Shown piece by piece: positions 33,615 to 41,456 of a DNA stretch of 64,000 bases. Both the position numbers and the translations under genes were made by a program. How positions within the stretch are numbered: position 1 is the stretch's first letter; each line of letters opens with the position of its first letter. Source of the stretch: Aeromonas lusitana (GTDB lineage: Bacteria > Pseudomonadota > Gammaproteobacteria > Enterobacterales > Aeromonadaceae); contig NZ_PGCP01000022.1 in the NCBI RefSeq assembly GCF_002812985.1, forward strand, positions 62,001-126,000, read 5' to 3'. The notes below the pieces were generated by a model that made no database searches, was not told where the DNA came from, and saw only the letters and a list, made by a program, of their open reading frames with translations.

Positions 33615-34020
33615 AGCAGTGGCGCCAGTGGCTGAGCACGGGCGCCAGGTCAACAGACTCCGGTGATGCCCAGCGCGCGCCATAGAAGCTGAGGTACTGG
33701 CCTATGGCTCGCCTGTGGGTGATCTGGCACTCCAGCAGGATCCGGGGCGATAACGACAGGCTGACGACATCCGGCAGCACAAAGCGGGAGGGGGTCAGGA
33801 AGCCCACGCCGCCCGGTCCTATGTCCTTGATCACCGCCCGACCGATGCTCTTGTCAAACAGTAAGCCTGACACCATGAGCCTGGCCGCGATGCCACAGCT
33901 CTGGGACTCCAGCGGGGTGGAGCCATCGTGCAGATACCAGCGGGGAACCTTGCGCCTGGGATCGTTGAACTCACTCCATTCCGGTTGTTCGGTGTCAGGG
34001 GTTCCCATGGGTGACGGCAT
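33550..34020 (-). CDS. PilZ-domain (c-di-GMP-binding) protein
   Basis: The 156-residue product has a single PilZ-like domain. An R-x3-R element is at R23-R27 (RRKVPRWYL), and the second motif reads D66-I-G-P-G-G71 (KDIGPGGVGFL), where the canonical D/N-x-S-x2-G has glycine in place of serine. No YcgR N-terminal domain is present. Its start lies 26 bp inside the end of lafU, so translation is probably coupled to the stator gene. c-di-GMP binding is predicted from the arginines but not certain. Confidence 0.72.
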   Translation of the reverse strand: MPSPMGTPDTEQPEWSEFNDPRRKVPRWYLHDGSTPLESQSCGIAARLMVSGLLFDKSIGRAVIKDIGPGGVGFLTPSRFVLPDVVSLSLSPRILLECQITHRRAIGQYLSFYGARWASPESVDLAPVLSHWRHCFMAPAEGGSASIPADPATAQD

Positions 34021-34942
34021 CCTTGGCTTGCTGAGTGGCGACTTGGGTTTGGGTGCTGAAGAGTTGCTCCAGATTCTTCTCGGCCTGGGTCGTCATCACC
34101 AGCAACTCGATGCGACGGTTCTGGCTGCCTCTGGGATCGGCGGTATTTTCCAGCATGGTATCCGACATGGCGACCACCTGGCCGACTCGCTCCGGCGGCA
34201 TGCCACCGGCGAGCAAGACCCGCCGCGCCATCATGGCCCGATCCGATGAGAGCTCCCAGTTGCTGTAGTTGTCCCCGGCGAACGGGGTGCTGTCGGTGTG
34301 ACCCGAGATCATGACCCGGTTCTCCACTCTCTGGAAGACGGGAGCCAGCGCCATCAGCAGGTGGCGGAAGAAGGGGCTGATGCGGGCACTGCCACGGCTG
34401 TACATCTCCCGCTCGTCGTCATCGCGAATAAGGATCCGCAGGCCCTGGGGCACCAGTTGCAGCTCCAGGTTGTTCTTGGCCTGCATCTGATCAGCCATGG
34501 AGCCGATGAAGCCAGCCAGCTGCTTCATCTGCGCCTCACCCTCGATCTTGCCCACCAGCAGACTCTCGTAACCGCCATCGGCGCCGTCATTGAAGATGCT
34601 GCGATTGCGCTCCATGTGTTTGGGCATCCGCTGTCCCTCTTTCACAAACTGCGGGCTCAGCTCTTCCAGTACGGAGGGATTACCACCGAGATCAACAGGA
34701 TATGGGCTGTTGCGGATGTCGAACGGGTTCGCCTCGCTGTCCATGATGCTGTAGTCGCGCAACCGGCTGGCGACCACCTCACGCTCCTCCTGGCTCGATA
34801 CCGCCAGGATCCAGAGCACCATGAAGAAGGCCATCATCGCCAGAGTGAAATCGGCGAAGGCCACCTTCCATGCGCCACCGCTCTTGGGTCCGCTGCTGCG
34901 CCTTTGCTGGCGCTTGATGATGATCTGTTCGTGGTTGCGCAT
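33995..34942 (-). CDS. lafU: Lateral flagellar stator protein LafU (MotB)
   Basis: Peptidoglycan-anchored stator subunit. The 315-residue product has one membrane helix near residues 27-48 carrying the ion-path aspartate D31 (FADFTLAMMAFFMVLW) and a C-terminal OmpA-like domain (VMISGHTDSTPF ... NWELSSDRAMMARRVLL). The start at MRNHEQ overlaps the lafT stop as TGATG; an upstream TTG would add eight residues. Lateral motors of Vibrio and Aeromonas are proton-driven. Confidence 0.95.
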   Translation of the reverse strand: MRNHEQIIIKRQQRRSSGPKSGGAWKVAFADFTLAMMAFFMVLWILAVSSQEEREVVASRLRDYSIMDSEANPFDIRNSPYPVDLGGNPSVLEELSPQFVKEGQRMPKHMERNRSIFNDGADGGYESLLVGKIEGEAQMKQLAGFIGSMADQMQAKNNLELQLVPQGLRILIRDDDEREMYSRGSARISPFFRHLLMALAPVFQRVENRVMISGHTDSTPFAGDNYSNWELSSDRAMMARRVLLAGGMPPERVGQVVAMSDTMLENTADPRGSQNRRIELLVMTTQAEKNLEQLFSTQTQVATQQAKDAVTHGNP

Positions 34943-35799
34943 CACATGGCCCTGTTCGTCACCCAATCTTCCAATTCGAGGAAGCTGGGTTTCACATCAG
35001 GCTCCAGCATCTTGCGGCCCGAGTCGACGGAGAGCAGTGGCGTCTTGCCGCGCAACTGGGCGATCAGGATCGACTTGATGCACATCAGCATACCGATGCG
35101 GCGCTTGACCATCTCTTCCATGGCGTTGCTGATGGGCTCCAGCAGGCAGTAGCAGAGGAAGATGCCGATGAAGGTGCCCACCAGGGCCGCGGCCACATGC
35201 ACCCCTATGTTGCTCAAGGGGCCATCGAGCTGCTGCATAGTGATGATGATCCCCATCACGGCCGCCAGGATGCCAAAGCCGGGGCACGCCTCCCCCGTCT
35301 TGTGCAAGGCATGGGCGGGCTTGAGCATGTCCTCCTCGATGGCCATGATCTCCTGCTCCAGAATGGTGTCCAGCTCGTGGGGGGTGATCTTGCCCATACC
35401 CAGCAGGCGCAGGTTATCTATGATGAAGCCGAGCAGTTGCGGATCCTCGGACACTTGGGGGTACATCAGGAAGACAGAGCTCTGCTGCGGGTTCTCGATA
35501 TGCTCGTCCAGCGCCTTCATCCCCTTGCTGCGGGTCTCTTCCAGCAGTTGATGCATCAGGGTCAGCAGCTCGCGATAGATCTCCTTCTCGTCCTTGTTGG
35601 ACTTGAAGCAAAGCTTCACCTGGCGCCACATTTCATGCATCACCTCCTTGGAGTTGCCAAGGAACATAGAGCCGGCGGCGGCCCCTATGATGATGATGAG
35701 CTCGGCCGGCTGCCACAGGGCGATAGGTCGCCCCCCGGCCATCATGAAGCCCCCCAGCACACAAATGAAAATGACACCAAGACCTATCTGTTTTTGCAT
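34942..35799 (-). CDS. lafT: Lateral flagellar stator protein LafT (MotA)
   Basis: Membrane channel subunit of the proton-driven lateral motor. The 285-residue product has four membrane helices: two near the N-terminus (IGLGVIFICVLGGFMMAGG and PAELIIIIGAAAGSMFLG) and two in the C-terminal half (GFGILAAVMGIIITMQQL and VAAALVGTFIGIFLCYCLLEP). The ATG at MQKQIGLG was chosen because GGGAG lies 5 nt before it and the residues match the family; an upstream in-frame ATG adds seven residues and is the alternative. It is coupled to lafU by TGATG. Confidence 0.94.
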   Translation of the reverse strand: MQKQIGLGVIFICVLGGFMMAGGRPIALWQPAELIIIIGAAAGSMFLGNSKEVMHEMWRQVKLCFKSNKDEKEIYRELLTLMHQLLEETRSKGMKALDEHIENPQQSSVFLMYPQVSEDPQLLGFIIDNLRLLGMGKITPHELDTILEQEIMAIEEDMLKPAHALHKTGEACPGFGILAAVMGIIITMQQLDGPLSNIGVHVAAALVGTFIGIFLCYCLLEPISNAMEEMVKRRIGMLMCIKSILIAQLRGKTPLLSVDSGRKMLEPDVKPSFLELEDWVTNRAM

Positions 35800-35825
35800 G
35801 TATGCTCCCGCAGAATTCATGAAGC

Positions 35826-35841
35826 CTCCCCCGCGGGGGAG
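35826..35841. repeat. GC-rich perfect palindrome between lafS and lafT
   Basis: CTCCCCCGCGGGGGAG is fully self-complementary over 16 bp. It lies 9 nt after the lafS stop. It includes the purine-rich stretch that would serve as ribosome site for the longer lafT start. No T-tract follows, so it is not a terminator. Confidence 0.6.
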
Positions 35842-35850
35842 AGGCGCTAT

Positions 35851-36561
35851 TTATATGGAATCGACCAATCGCTGCTTGAGCTGAAGGACACACTGCTTGT
35901 GCAGCTGACACACTCGTGACTCGGTCAGGCCGAGCACCAGGGCGATCTCCTTCATGTTCAGTTCTTGCTGGTAGTAGAGGGAGAGCAAGAGTTGCTCCCG
36001 CTTGTCCAGGGAACCAAGCACCTTGCTGAGGGTCATGGCCATGTCCACGTCATCGGACTCTGCGGTCGGGGCCTTGCCGCCGCTCTCCAGCCACTCTTCC
36101 AGGCTTTGCAGCGCCTCGGCCTGGCTGGCATACGCGAGCTGACGCACCTCTTCGACCGAGCAATCCAGCGCCTGGGCCAGCTCCTGCTCGGTCGGATTGC
36201 GTCCGAGGCGGTTGAACAACTCACGCTGCACCTGATTGTGACCGTGTACCTGCTGGCGCAACTGGCGGGGGCGCCAATCCAGGCGGCGCAACTCATCCAG
36301 CATGGAGCCGCGGATCCGCTTGAAGGCATAGCTCTCGAACTGGGCATCCGGCTCGCTGCCATAGCGTCGCCAGGCTTCCAGCAAGCCCATCATGCCGACC
36401 TGCTCCATGTCTTCCTGATCGAAACTGGCCGAGACCTGGCTGCGCAGATGACTGGCGGCCCGCTTCACCAGCGGCAAATAACGGGTCAGGATCGCCTGCT
36501 CGCCGGTGCGGGGGGGCGAGACGGCCAGTTCGTCATGGGTATCCCAGCCAGAATCCAGCAT
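35851..36561 (-). CDS. lafS: Lateral flagellar sigma factor LafS (sigma28 / FliA)
   Basis: Alternative sigma factor for the late lateral genes, including the flagellins. The 236-residue product has region 2 (TRYLPLVKRAASHLRSQV ... DMEQVGMMGLLEAWRRY), region 3 and region 4 with the helix-turn-helix YQQELNMKEIALVLGLTESRVCQLHKQ. It lies in the lafX-E-F-S-T-U series. LfgM, encoded further along the locus, is the expected anti-sigma factor. Confidence 0.96.
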   Translation of the reverse strand: MLDSGWDTHDELAVSPPRTGEQAILTRYLPLVKRAASHLRSQVSASFDQEDMEQVGMMGLLEAWRRYGSEPDAQFESYAFKRIRGSMLDELRRLDWRPRQLRQQVHGHNQVQRELFNRLGRNPTEQELAQALDCSVEEVRQLAYASQAEALQSLEEWLESGGKAPTAESDDVDMAMTLSKVLGSLDKREQLLLSLYYQQELNMKEIALVLGLTESRVCQLHKQCVLQLKQRLVDSI

Positions 36562-36566
36562 GGCCG

Positions 36567-37028
36567 CTATTGCACCAGCACCTTGGTGATCAACACTTCA
36601 TCCAGATAGGGCTGGTAGCCATACCCCTGCAAGGTGGTGACCAGCTTGCTCAGCAAAGAGGTCTGCAGGGCAGAGATGTTCTGCAACTCCTTCTTCACCG
36701 CATCGTGGGAGCGGTGGCTGAAATACTGCACCATGGCATTGCGAATAAGGGGGGTCAGCTCATTGAGGGTCTCGAGCTGCTTCGGGTTATGGGTGACCAG
36801 CGCCAGCTCCAACACCAGATAATGAGGTTCCATCTCCCCTTCCAGGCTGATGACGAACCGCTCCATGGGCTTGAACAGCGGCGTCTTGCTGAGCTCGGGC
36901 TTGGCTTCGGCCAGACCCAGCCAGACGGCAATAGTATCGCGCTTGAGATACGCACCGTAACCCAGCACTGCCAGCAGGCACAGCGCCATGATCACCACCA
37001 TCAACCACTTCATGAAACGCCGCATCAT
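36567..37028 (-). CDS. lafF: FliL-like basal body protein LafF
   Basis: Inner-membrane protein that associates with the stator. The 153-residue product has one N-terminal membrane helix (about 8-27, LMVVIMALCLLAVLGYGAYL) and a periplasmic FliL domain (MERFVISLEGEMEPHYLVLELALVTH). It begins 38 bp after lafE and ends 5 bp before lafS. Confidence 0.9.
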   Translation of the reverse strand: MMRRFMKWLMVVIMALCLLAVLGYGAYLKRDTIAVWLGLAEAKPELSKTPLFKPMERFVISLEGEMEPHYLVLELALVTHNPKQLETLNELTPLIRNAMVQYFSHRSHDAVKKELQNISALQTSLLSKLVTTLQGYGYQPYLDEVLITKVLVQ

Positions 37029-37066
37029 TTAAAATCACTCTCGCTATTGCCGGAATATGGGAAAAA

Positions 37067-38134
37067 TCACACCAGGGTATTGAGCCACTCCTGGGCAGGG
37101 CCATCGGATGCGGCAGGCTCTTCGCTCCACTGCCGCCTTCCCGCCAGGATCTTGTCCTGCGGTTGCCAACGCTCGCCTCGCTCCTGTTCCCCGCCCTGAC
37201 CGACATTGACCTCGACGCCGCCGGCATGATGAGGTGCCAGGCTCATGCGCAGCCGCTCCATCGACTGGATCAGGGCCTCACGCACCGCCGGGTTGGTCAC
37301 ATTGAGCTGCACGTTCAACCGATCGCCCTCGACCCTGACCGTCAATTCGAGACGGCCAAGCTCAGGGGGATCGAGGCGAATATGGGCCTGCTTGATGCTC
37401 TGATTGACCTGCAGCTCGACCTTGTCTTTGAGCACATCCACCAGTTGCTGACCCCACTGGGCCGGGCTGTCGGCCAGGCGGGCAGGCGCCCACTGGTATT
37501 CCGCCGCTCGGGTCAGTGGCGCCGCCTGCAGTTGTCCTGCCACGGTCTTGAAATCGGAGGTAAAGGGATCCCGCTCGGACCTGTCTCCCAGCAGGGATTG
37601 CAGGTTGGCGATCAACTTGTCGGGCAGTGGCAGCTTGTCGCTCTGGCCAACGGACTGGTTCAGTACCCTGGCGACGTCCCCCGTGAGCGGGACGGGTCTC
37701 TCCTTGCTTCCCTCGGTGAACGCCACCATGGGGGGCCGCTCGGCCTCCAGCCGCTCGAAGCGAGACAGGGCCCGCAGCGTCGCAGAGGCGGACGGGGATT
37801 CATCATTGAGCCCCTCGGTGGCAACCGCAGGGGCCGCGGCATCCGGCTGCTGGCGGGCTGCCAGCAAGCGTGACGCCTCTTCATGGCGCACAAAAACGGG
37901 AGGAATATGGGTAAAAGCGCGCAGTTGCTCCACGACATCGGGAAGGGACTGATCAACCGTATCGTCAACCGGCTCCTTGGTAGAGATTTCCTCTACCACA
38001 GGGGGCATGTCCAACGGCAGATCCAGTGGCTGATACTGCTCCCCCTGTCCATCGGGCTGGCGGGAGAGACGGGTAAAACCACCCGTGTCCTGGGTGGGCA
38101 AGGATTCGGTGCCGACAAACTGGATCAGGCCCAT
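37067..38134 (-). CDS. lafE: Lateral flagellar hook-length control protein LafE (FliK)
   Basis: Secreted molecular ruler that switches export from hook to filament substrates. The 355-residue product has a long low-complexity N-terminal part and a C-terminal Flg_hook domain around LDPPELGRLELTVRVEGD and AVREALIQSMERLRMSLA. It overlaps lafX by 10 bp. Length variation in the N-terminal part is normal for this family. Confidence 0.9.
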   Translation of the reverse strand: MGLIQFVGTESLPTQDTGGFTRLSRQPDGQGEQYQPLDLPLDMPPVVEEISTKEPVDDTVDQSLPDVVEQLRAFTHIPPVFVRHEEASRLLAARQQPDAAAPAVATEGLNDESPSASATLRALSRFERLEAERPPMVAFTEGSKERPVPLTGDVARVLNQSVGQSDKLPLPDKLIANLQSLLGDRSERDPFTSDFKTVAGQLQAAPLTRAAEYQWAPARLADSPAQWGQQLVDVLKDKVELQVNQSIKQAHIRLDPPELGRLELTVRVEGDRLNVQLNVTNPAVREALIQSMERLRMSLAPHHAGGVEVNVGQGGEQERGERWQPQDKILAGRRQWSEEPAASDGPAQEWLNTLV

Positions 38135-38463
38135 TCTTGTGCCTCGTCATAGGCTTGCAGCCCTTCTCGCTTGTCGGACAACGACTGCCACTCCTGCTTG
38201 CGCTGCCTGGTTTCCTGCTCGCACAGTGCAAAGGCATCCTGATGCCAGGCTCGTACCTGATCACGGGCCGGGGCCAGCGCGTCCCACAACCCGGGTTGCT
38301 GGCGCACATGCCCGATGAACTGGGCCAGACGCTGATCCGTCAGGCGCACCGCGTCCCACTGCCCGGCACGCGCCTGCTGTAGTATCAGACGCCCCAACCC
38401 CAGTAGCTGGCGTTGGCGAGTCTCGCGTTCCGTGCCTGGTTGCACAGACCCTGTCATGGACAT
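38125..38463 (-). CDS. lafX: LafX, FliT-like small flagellar protein
   Basis: The 112-residue, mostly helical product lies between lafC and lafE, where Aeromonas lateral loci have lafX. Size and position resemble the FliT-type filament-cap chaperone, but I see no clear FliT signature, so the function is uncertain. It is the first gene after a strong -24/-12 element and probably leads the lafX-E-F-S-T-U operon. Confidence 0.7.
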   Translation of the reverse strand: MSMTGSVQPGTERETRQRQLLGLGRLILQQARAGQWDAVRLTDQRLAQFIGHVRQQPGLWDALAPARDQVRAWHQDAFALCEQETRQRKQEWQSLSDKREGLQAYDEAQEWA

Positions 38464-38498
38464 GATGATGGCCCCAAAATAAGAAGACCCTGCGGATA

Positions 38499-38514
38499 AG
38501 CAAGGAGCAGGCCA
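38499..38514 (-). promoter_or_regulatory. Sigma54 promoter before lafX
   Basis: TGGCCTGCTCCTTGCT on the minus strand matches the -24/-12 consensus (TGGC at -24, TTGCT at -12) with the exact GG-N10-GC spacing. The predicted start of transcription is about 25 nt before lafX. This would make lafX-E-F-S-T-U a LafK-dependent middle operon that brings in the late sigma factor. Pattern match; no enhancer site was identified. Confidence 0.65.
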
Positions 38515-38583
38515 GATATATAGCTGTTTAATTTCAATGCGTTACATTCATAACGGCATGGATGAGGAAAGACGTCTTCCGCC

Positions 38584-38976
38584 TTAGCGAGGATGGCGCG
38601 CCATCGCTTCCCAGCCTTCCTTCAACTCCTGCAGGATGCGGCGCACCTCGGCGAAGCCGGCCACATCGTTGGCCACGCTGATCTCGAACAGCCGCTGCCC
38701 GCAGTAGTCGTACAGACGGTGCAGGTTGGTCGCCAGCTCTCCCCCCTTCTCCATGTCGAGGGCACTGTCGAGCCCCCCCAGGATCTGCAGGCACTTGTTG
38801 ATGGATTGCCCTTTGCGCTCGTACTGCTTGGCCAGGATGTGGCCCTCGGCCCGCGCGACCTCGTCGAGCAGGCCGTCCATCAGCATCAGCACCAGCTGGT
38901 GCGGATCGGCACTCGCCGCCTTGGCCTGGGTGGCGGCGAACTGGTAGGCATCGTAGCCATCTTGGGGTTCAAACAT
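38584..38976 (-). CDS. lafC: Lateral flagellin chaperone LafC (FliS)
   Basis: Export chaperone that binds the C-terminal helices of flagellin and prevents polymerisation in the cytosol. The 130-residue helical product has the family landmarks YQFAATQAKAASADPHQLVLMLMDGLLDEV and LHRLYDYCGQRL. It lies 39 bp after lafB. Confidence 0.93.
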   Translation of the reverse strand: MFEPQDGYDAYQFAATQAKAASADPHQLVLMLMDGLLDEVARAEGHILAKQYERKGQSINKCLQILGGLDSALDMEKGGELATNLHRLYDYCGQRLFEISVANDVAGFAEVRRILQELKEGWEAMARHPR

Positions 38977-39015
38977 GAAAGACTCACTTATTCAGGAGGA
39001 GAGGCGCTCACCGAC

Positions 39016-40302
39016 TCACAATGCGCCCATGGTTTGCATCATCTGGTTCATGGTGGTGAACTGGTTGAGGTAGCGCTTATACGCGGATTCCATACGGCGA
39101 TCCAGTGCCTCCATCCGCTCGTTCACCCGCTTCTCGGTGGCCTCCAGGCCGGTCTTGCGCCCCTTCAGGGCACCATCCCGCTTGGTGTAAGGATCGAGTG
39201 AATCGCTCATCCGCTTGAGCAGGCCATCATCCCCCATCAAGGCCTTGCCAAGCAGCTCGGGATCTTTTTCCAGCGCCTTGTTGAAGTCGGTCTCGTTGAA
39301 GGAGAGCTTGCCCGCCTTGTCGGTCTTGATGCCGAGGCTGCTGAGGCTGAGTCCATCCGGCAGATCCCGCACACTGCGAGAGAGAGCACTCTTGAGGCTG
39401 CGCACCCCGCTGTCGGAGGAGAGGGCACCCGGCGCCTTGGGATCGCTGGAGGTCATCTTGCCCAGCTCATCAATCAACTCGTTGTAGCTGTCGACAAACT
39501 TCTTGAGGGAGCCGGTCACCGCCTCCTTGTCCTGATCTATCGTCACCATCAGGGGGGCATCCCCTGCCTTCTGGGCCTTGGTCAGCTGGAAGGTCAGGCC
39601 GTCGACCACGTTTTCTATCTTGTTGCTGGAGGAGGTGATGGTCAGCGGGTTGTCGCCCCCCATCTTCAGCCTGGCATCCTGCGCCTGGGTGATGTCCGTC
39701 TTGCCGGCGACGGCCGTGCCCAACGCATTGGCGGCATCGCCGCTGTAACCCAGGGTGATGGCATTCTCCACCCCGCTCTCCTTGCTGGTCAGCACCATGC
39801 TGACCTTGCCGTCGGTGCGCACCAGGGTCGCCTTCACGCCCGGATTGTCCTTGGCGTTGTTGATGTGGGAGACCAGATCCTTGGCGGTGGCACCCGCTGG
39901 CAGCGTCGCCAGATCGATGTCGATGGCCTTGCCCTTGACCGTCAGGGAGAAGACACCGTCGGCCGGCAGGGGCGCCGTGTCGCTGTCGAGTTGCAGACCC
40001 ACCTGATGGGACTGGGCAAGTTGCTCCACGAAGAAGTTGTACTGGCCAGAGCTCGCTTTGCCATTGCTGGTCACCGTCATGACCCCGTCCTGGGACATGG
40101 TGGCCTTCTGGGCCTGCAGGTTGGTGGCCTTGTTCAAATCCTTGAGCATGGTCTGGAAGGTCGACAGCTTGGTGGTGAGCGTGCTGATGGCGCTCTGCTG
40201 TCCCTTGACGCTATCCAGTTGCTTTTTCAGCAACTTGTCCATGTTCTGGCGCTCGATGGCGACCAGTTGCATCGCCATGCTGGCTGGATCTACTTGCATC
40301 AT
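39016..40302 (-). CDS. lafB: Lateral filament cap protein LafB (FliD / HAP2)
   Basis: Cap protein at the filament tip that folds and inserts flagellin. The product has 428 residues with FliD N- and C-terminal helical domains; the end (YKRYLNQFTTMNQMMQTMGAL) fits the terminal helix. An AAGGA site precedes two adjacent ATG codons, either of which could start translation; the first was used. Upstream, a 9-bp inverted repeat (40335-40367) separates it from the lafA2 terminator. Only a weak -24/-12 candidate is visible there. Confidence 0.93.
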   Translation of the reverse strand: MMQVDPASMAMQLVAIERQNMDKLLKKQLDSVKGQQSAISTLTTKLSTFQTMLKDLNKATNLQAQKATMSQDGVMTVTSNGKASSGQYNFFVEQLAQSHQVGLQLDSDTAPLPADGVFSLTVKGKAIDIDLATLPAGATAKDLVSHINNAKDNPGVKATLVRTDGKVSMVLTSKESGVENAITLGYSGDAANALGTAVAGKTDITQAQDARLKMGGDNPLTITSSSNKIENVVDGLTFQLTKAQKAGDAPLMVTIDQDKEAVTGSLKKFVDSYNELIDELGKMTSSDPKAPGALSSDSGVRSLKSALSRSVRDLPDGLSLSSLGIKTDKAGKLSFNETDFNKALEKDPELLGKALMGDDGLLKRMSDSLDPYTKRDGALKGRKTGLEATEKRVNERMEALDRRMESAYKRYLNQFTTMNQMMQTMGAL

Positions 40303-40381
40303 CACATCCTTATCAACTTAATCGGTGGCATGCCCGTTGGAAAAAACCGGCTCGGCTCTTTCCAACGCGCAAGCAATAACA

Positions 40382-40405
40382 GGGCCACCCCTCTCGGAGT
40401 GGCCC
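40382..40405 (-). terminator. Probable terminator after lafA2
   Basis: GGGCCAC and GTGGCCC form a 7-bp outer stem with a partly paired interior, followed on the minus strand by TGTTATTGCTT. It begins 9 nt after the lafA2 stop. It separates the abundant flagellin transcript from lafB. Confidence 0.6.
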
Positions 40406-40414
40406 GGCAACGCA

Positions 40415-41278
40415 TTAACGCAGCAGGGAAGTCACCATGCCGGTCATCTGGTTGGAGTTGGACAGCACGGACATGCCAGCCTGCATCAGCATCTGGTTCT
40501 TGGTCATGTTGGTGCTCTCCTGAGCGAAGTCGGCATCCATGATGCGACCGTTCGCCAGGTCGGTGTTCTCTTTCATGTTGGAGAGGTTGTTGACCGTGTG
40601 CTCCAGACGGTTGATGTTGGCACCGAAGGCGGAGCGTGCTTCACCGATCCCCTTGGAGAAGGTGTCCAGCTCGGTCATGGCGGCGGTGGCCTTGGCCTGG
40701 TCATCGATACCGGCGGCAACAGCGGTACCCTTGGTACCCTTGTCATCGGCAATCACACCCTTGAGGGCAGTGGCCAGAGTGCCATCGTCTTTGAGCTCCA
40801 GCTTCTCGGCACCGGTGCCGCCGATCTGGAAGGTCACGGCTTTCTGGAAGCCTTGATCCTTGGCCAGCAGAGTCTGACCACCGAAGGTGGTGTTGCTGGT
40901 GATGTTGTCCAGCTCGGCGCGCAGTTCGGTGAACTCGGCATTCATCGCCTTGCGATCGTCAACAGTGCTGGTGCCGTTAGCAGACTGGGTGGCCAGATCC
41001 TTCATGCGCTGAACTATGTTGCTCATCTCATCCATGGCACCTTCGCCGGTCTGCATCATGGAGATGGCATCCTGGGCGTTGCGCATACCCACTTTCTGAC
41101 CGCTGGACTGAGCTTGCAAACGAGTTGCCATCTGCAGACCGGCTGCGTCATCGGCAGCGGAGTTGATACGCAGACCGGTACCCAGACGCTGCATGGCGGT
41201 GCCCAGCATCTTGTTGGTGGTGTTCAACTGGCTCTGAGTAGTCAGAGAGGCGAAATTAGTGTGAATGGACAAACCCAT
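40415..41278 (-). CDS. lafA2: Lateral flagellin LafA2
   Basis: Filament subunit of the lateral flagella. The product has 287 residues with the flagellin D0/D1 N-terminal domain (about 1-135, [20 protein letters not shown] and [21 protein letters not shown]) and C-terminal domain (about 215-287, ending in [10 protein letters not shown]). The first 55 and last about 70 residues are the same as in LafA1; the middle differs and is rich in lysine. A LafS-type promoter and a GAGGAG ribosome site precede it. No signal peptide, as expected for the flagellar export route. Confidence 0.96.
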   Translation of the reverse strand: MGLSIHTNFASLTTQSQLNTTNKMLGTAMQRLGTGLRINSAADDAAGLQMATRLQAQSSGQKVGMRNAQDAISMMQTGEGAMDEMSNIVQRMKDLATQSANGTSTVDDRKAMNAEFTELRAELDNITSNTTFGGQTLLAKDQGFQKAVTFQIGGTGAEKLELKDDGTLATALKGVIADDKGTKGTAVAAGIDDQAKATAAMTELDTFSKGIGEARSAFGANINRLEHTVNNLSNMKENTDLANGRIMDADFAQESTNMTKNQMLMQAGMSVLSNSNQMTGMVTSLLR

Positions 41279-41329
41279 GATTTACTCCTCAAAAAAGCTG
41301 CATTGCAGCGGGTAACTCTACAAAGATGA

Positions 41330-41357
41330 GAAGCGACAAGAGCAGGCCAAGACTTGA
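41330..41357 (-). promoter_or_regulatory. Candidate LafS (sigma28) promoter of lafA2
   Basis: TCAAGTCT, 12 nt, then GTCGCTTC on the minus strand, with the -10 element 52 bp before the start codon. The same two-part pattern and spacing occur before lfgM and, less well matched in the -35, before lafA1. It differs from the enterobacterial TAAA-N15-GCCGATAA consensus but keeps the order and spacing. Confidence 0.55.
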
Positions 41358-41424
41358 ATGGAGAACGGAAAAAATGATGAGAAGGCGGAAAAGCGGAAGC
41401 GGAGGGAAGGGGCAGGAGGAAGAA

Positions 41425-41449
41425 GGCACTCATCCCAAGGATGAGTGCC
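41425..41449 (-). terminator. Intrinsic terminator after lafA1
   Basis: A perfect 11-bp stem (GGCACTCATCC / GGATGAGTGCC) with a 3-nt loop, followed on the minus strand by TTCTTCCTCC. It begins 8 nt after the lafA1 stop. It should keep lafA1 and lafA2 as separate transcripts. Confidence 0.8.
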
Positions 41450-41456
41450 ACTGGGA

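Noticed and set aside
40335..40367. 9-bp inverted repeat (CGTTGGAAA / TTTCCAACG) and a weak TGGAAA-N5-GAGC element before lafB
   Set aside because: The repeat has a 15-nt loop and no T-tract; the -24/-12 match keeps only GG and GC, too weak to call a promoter.
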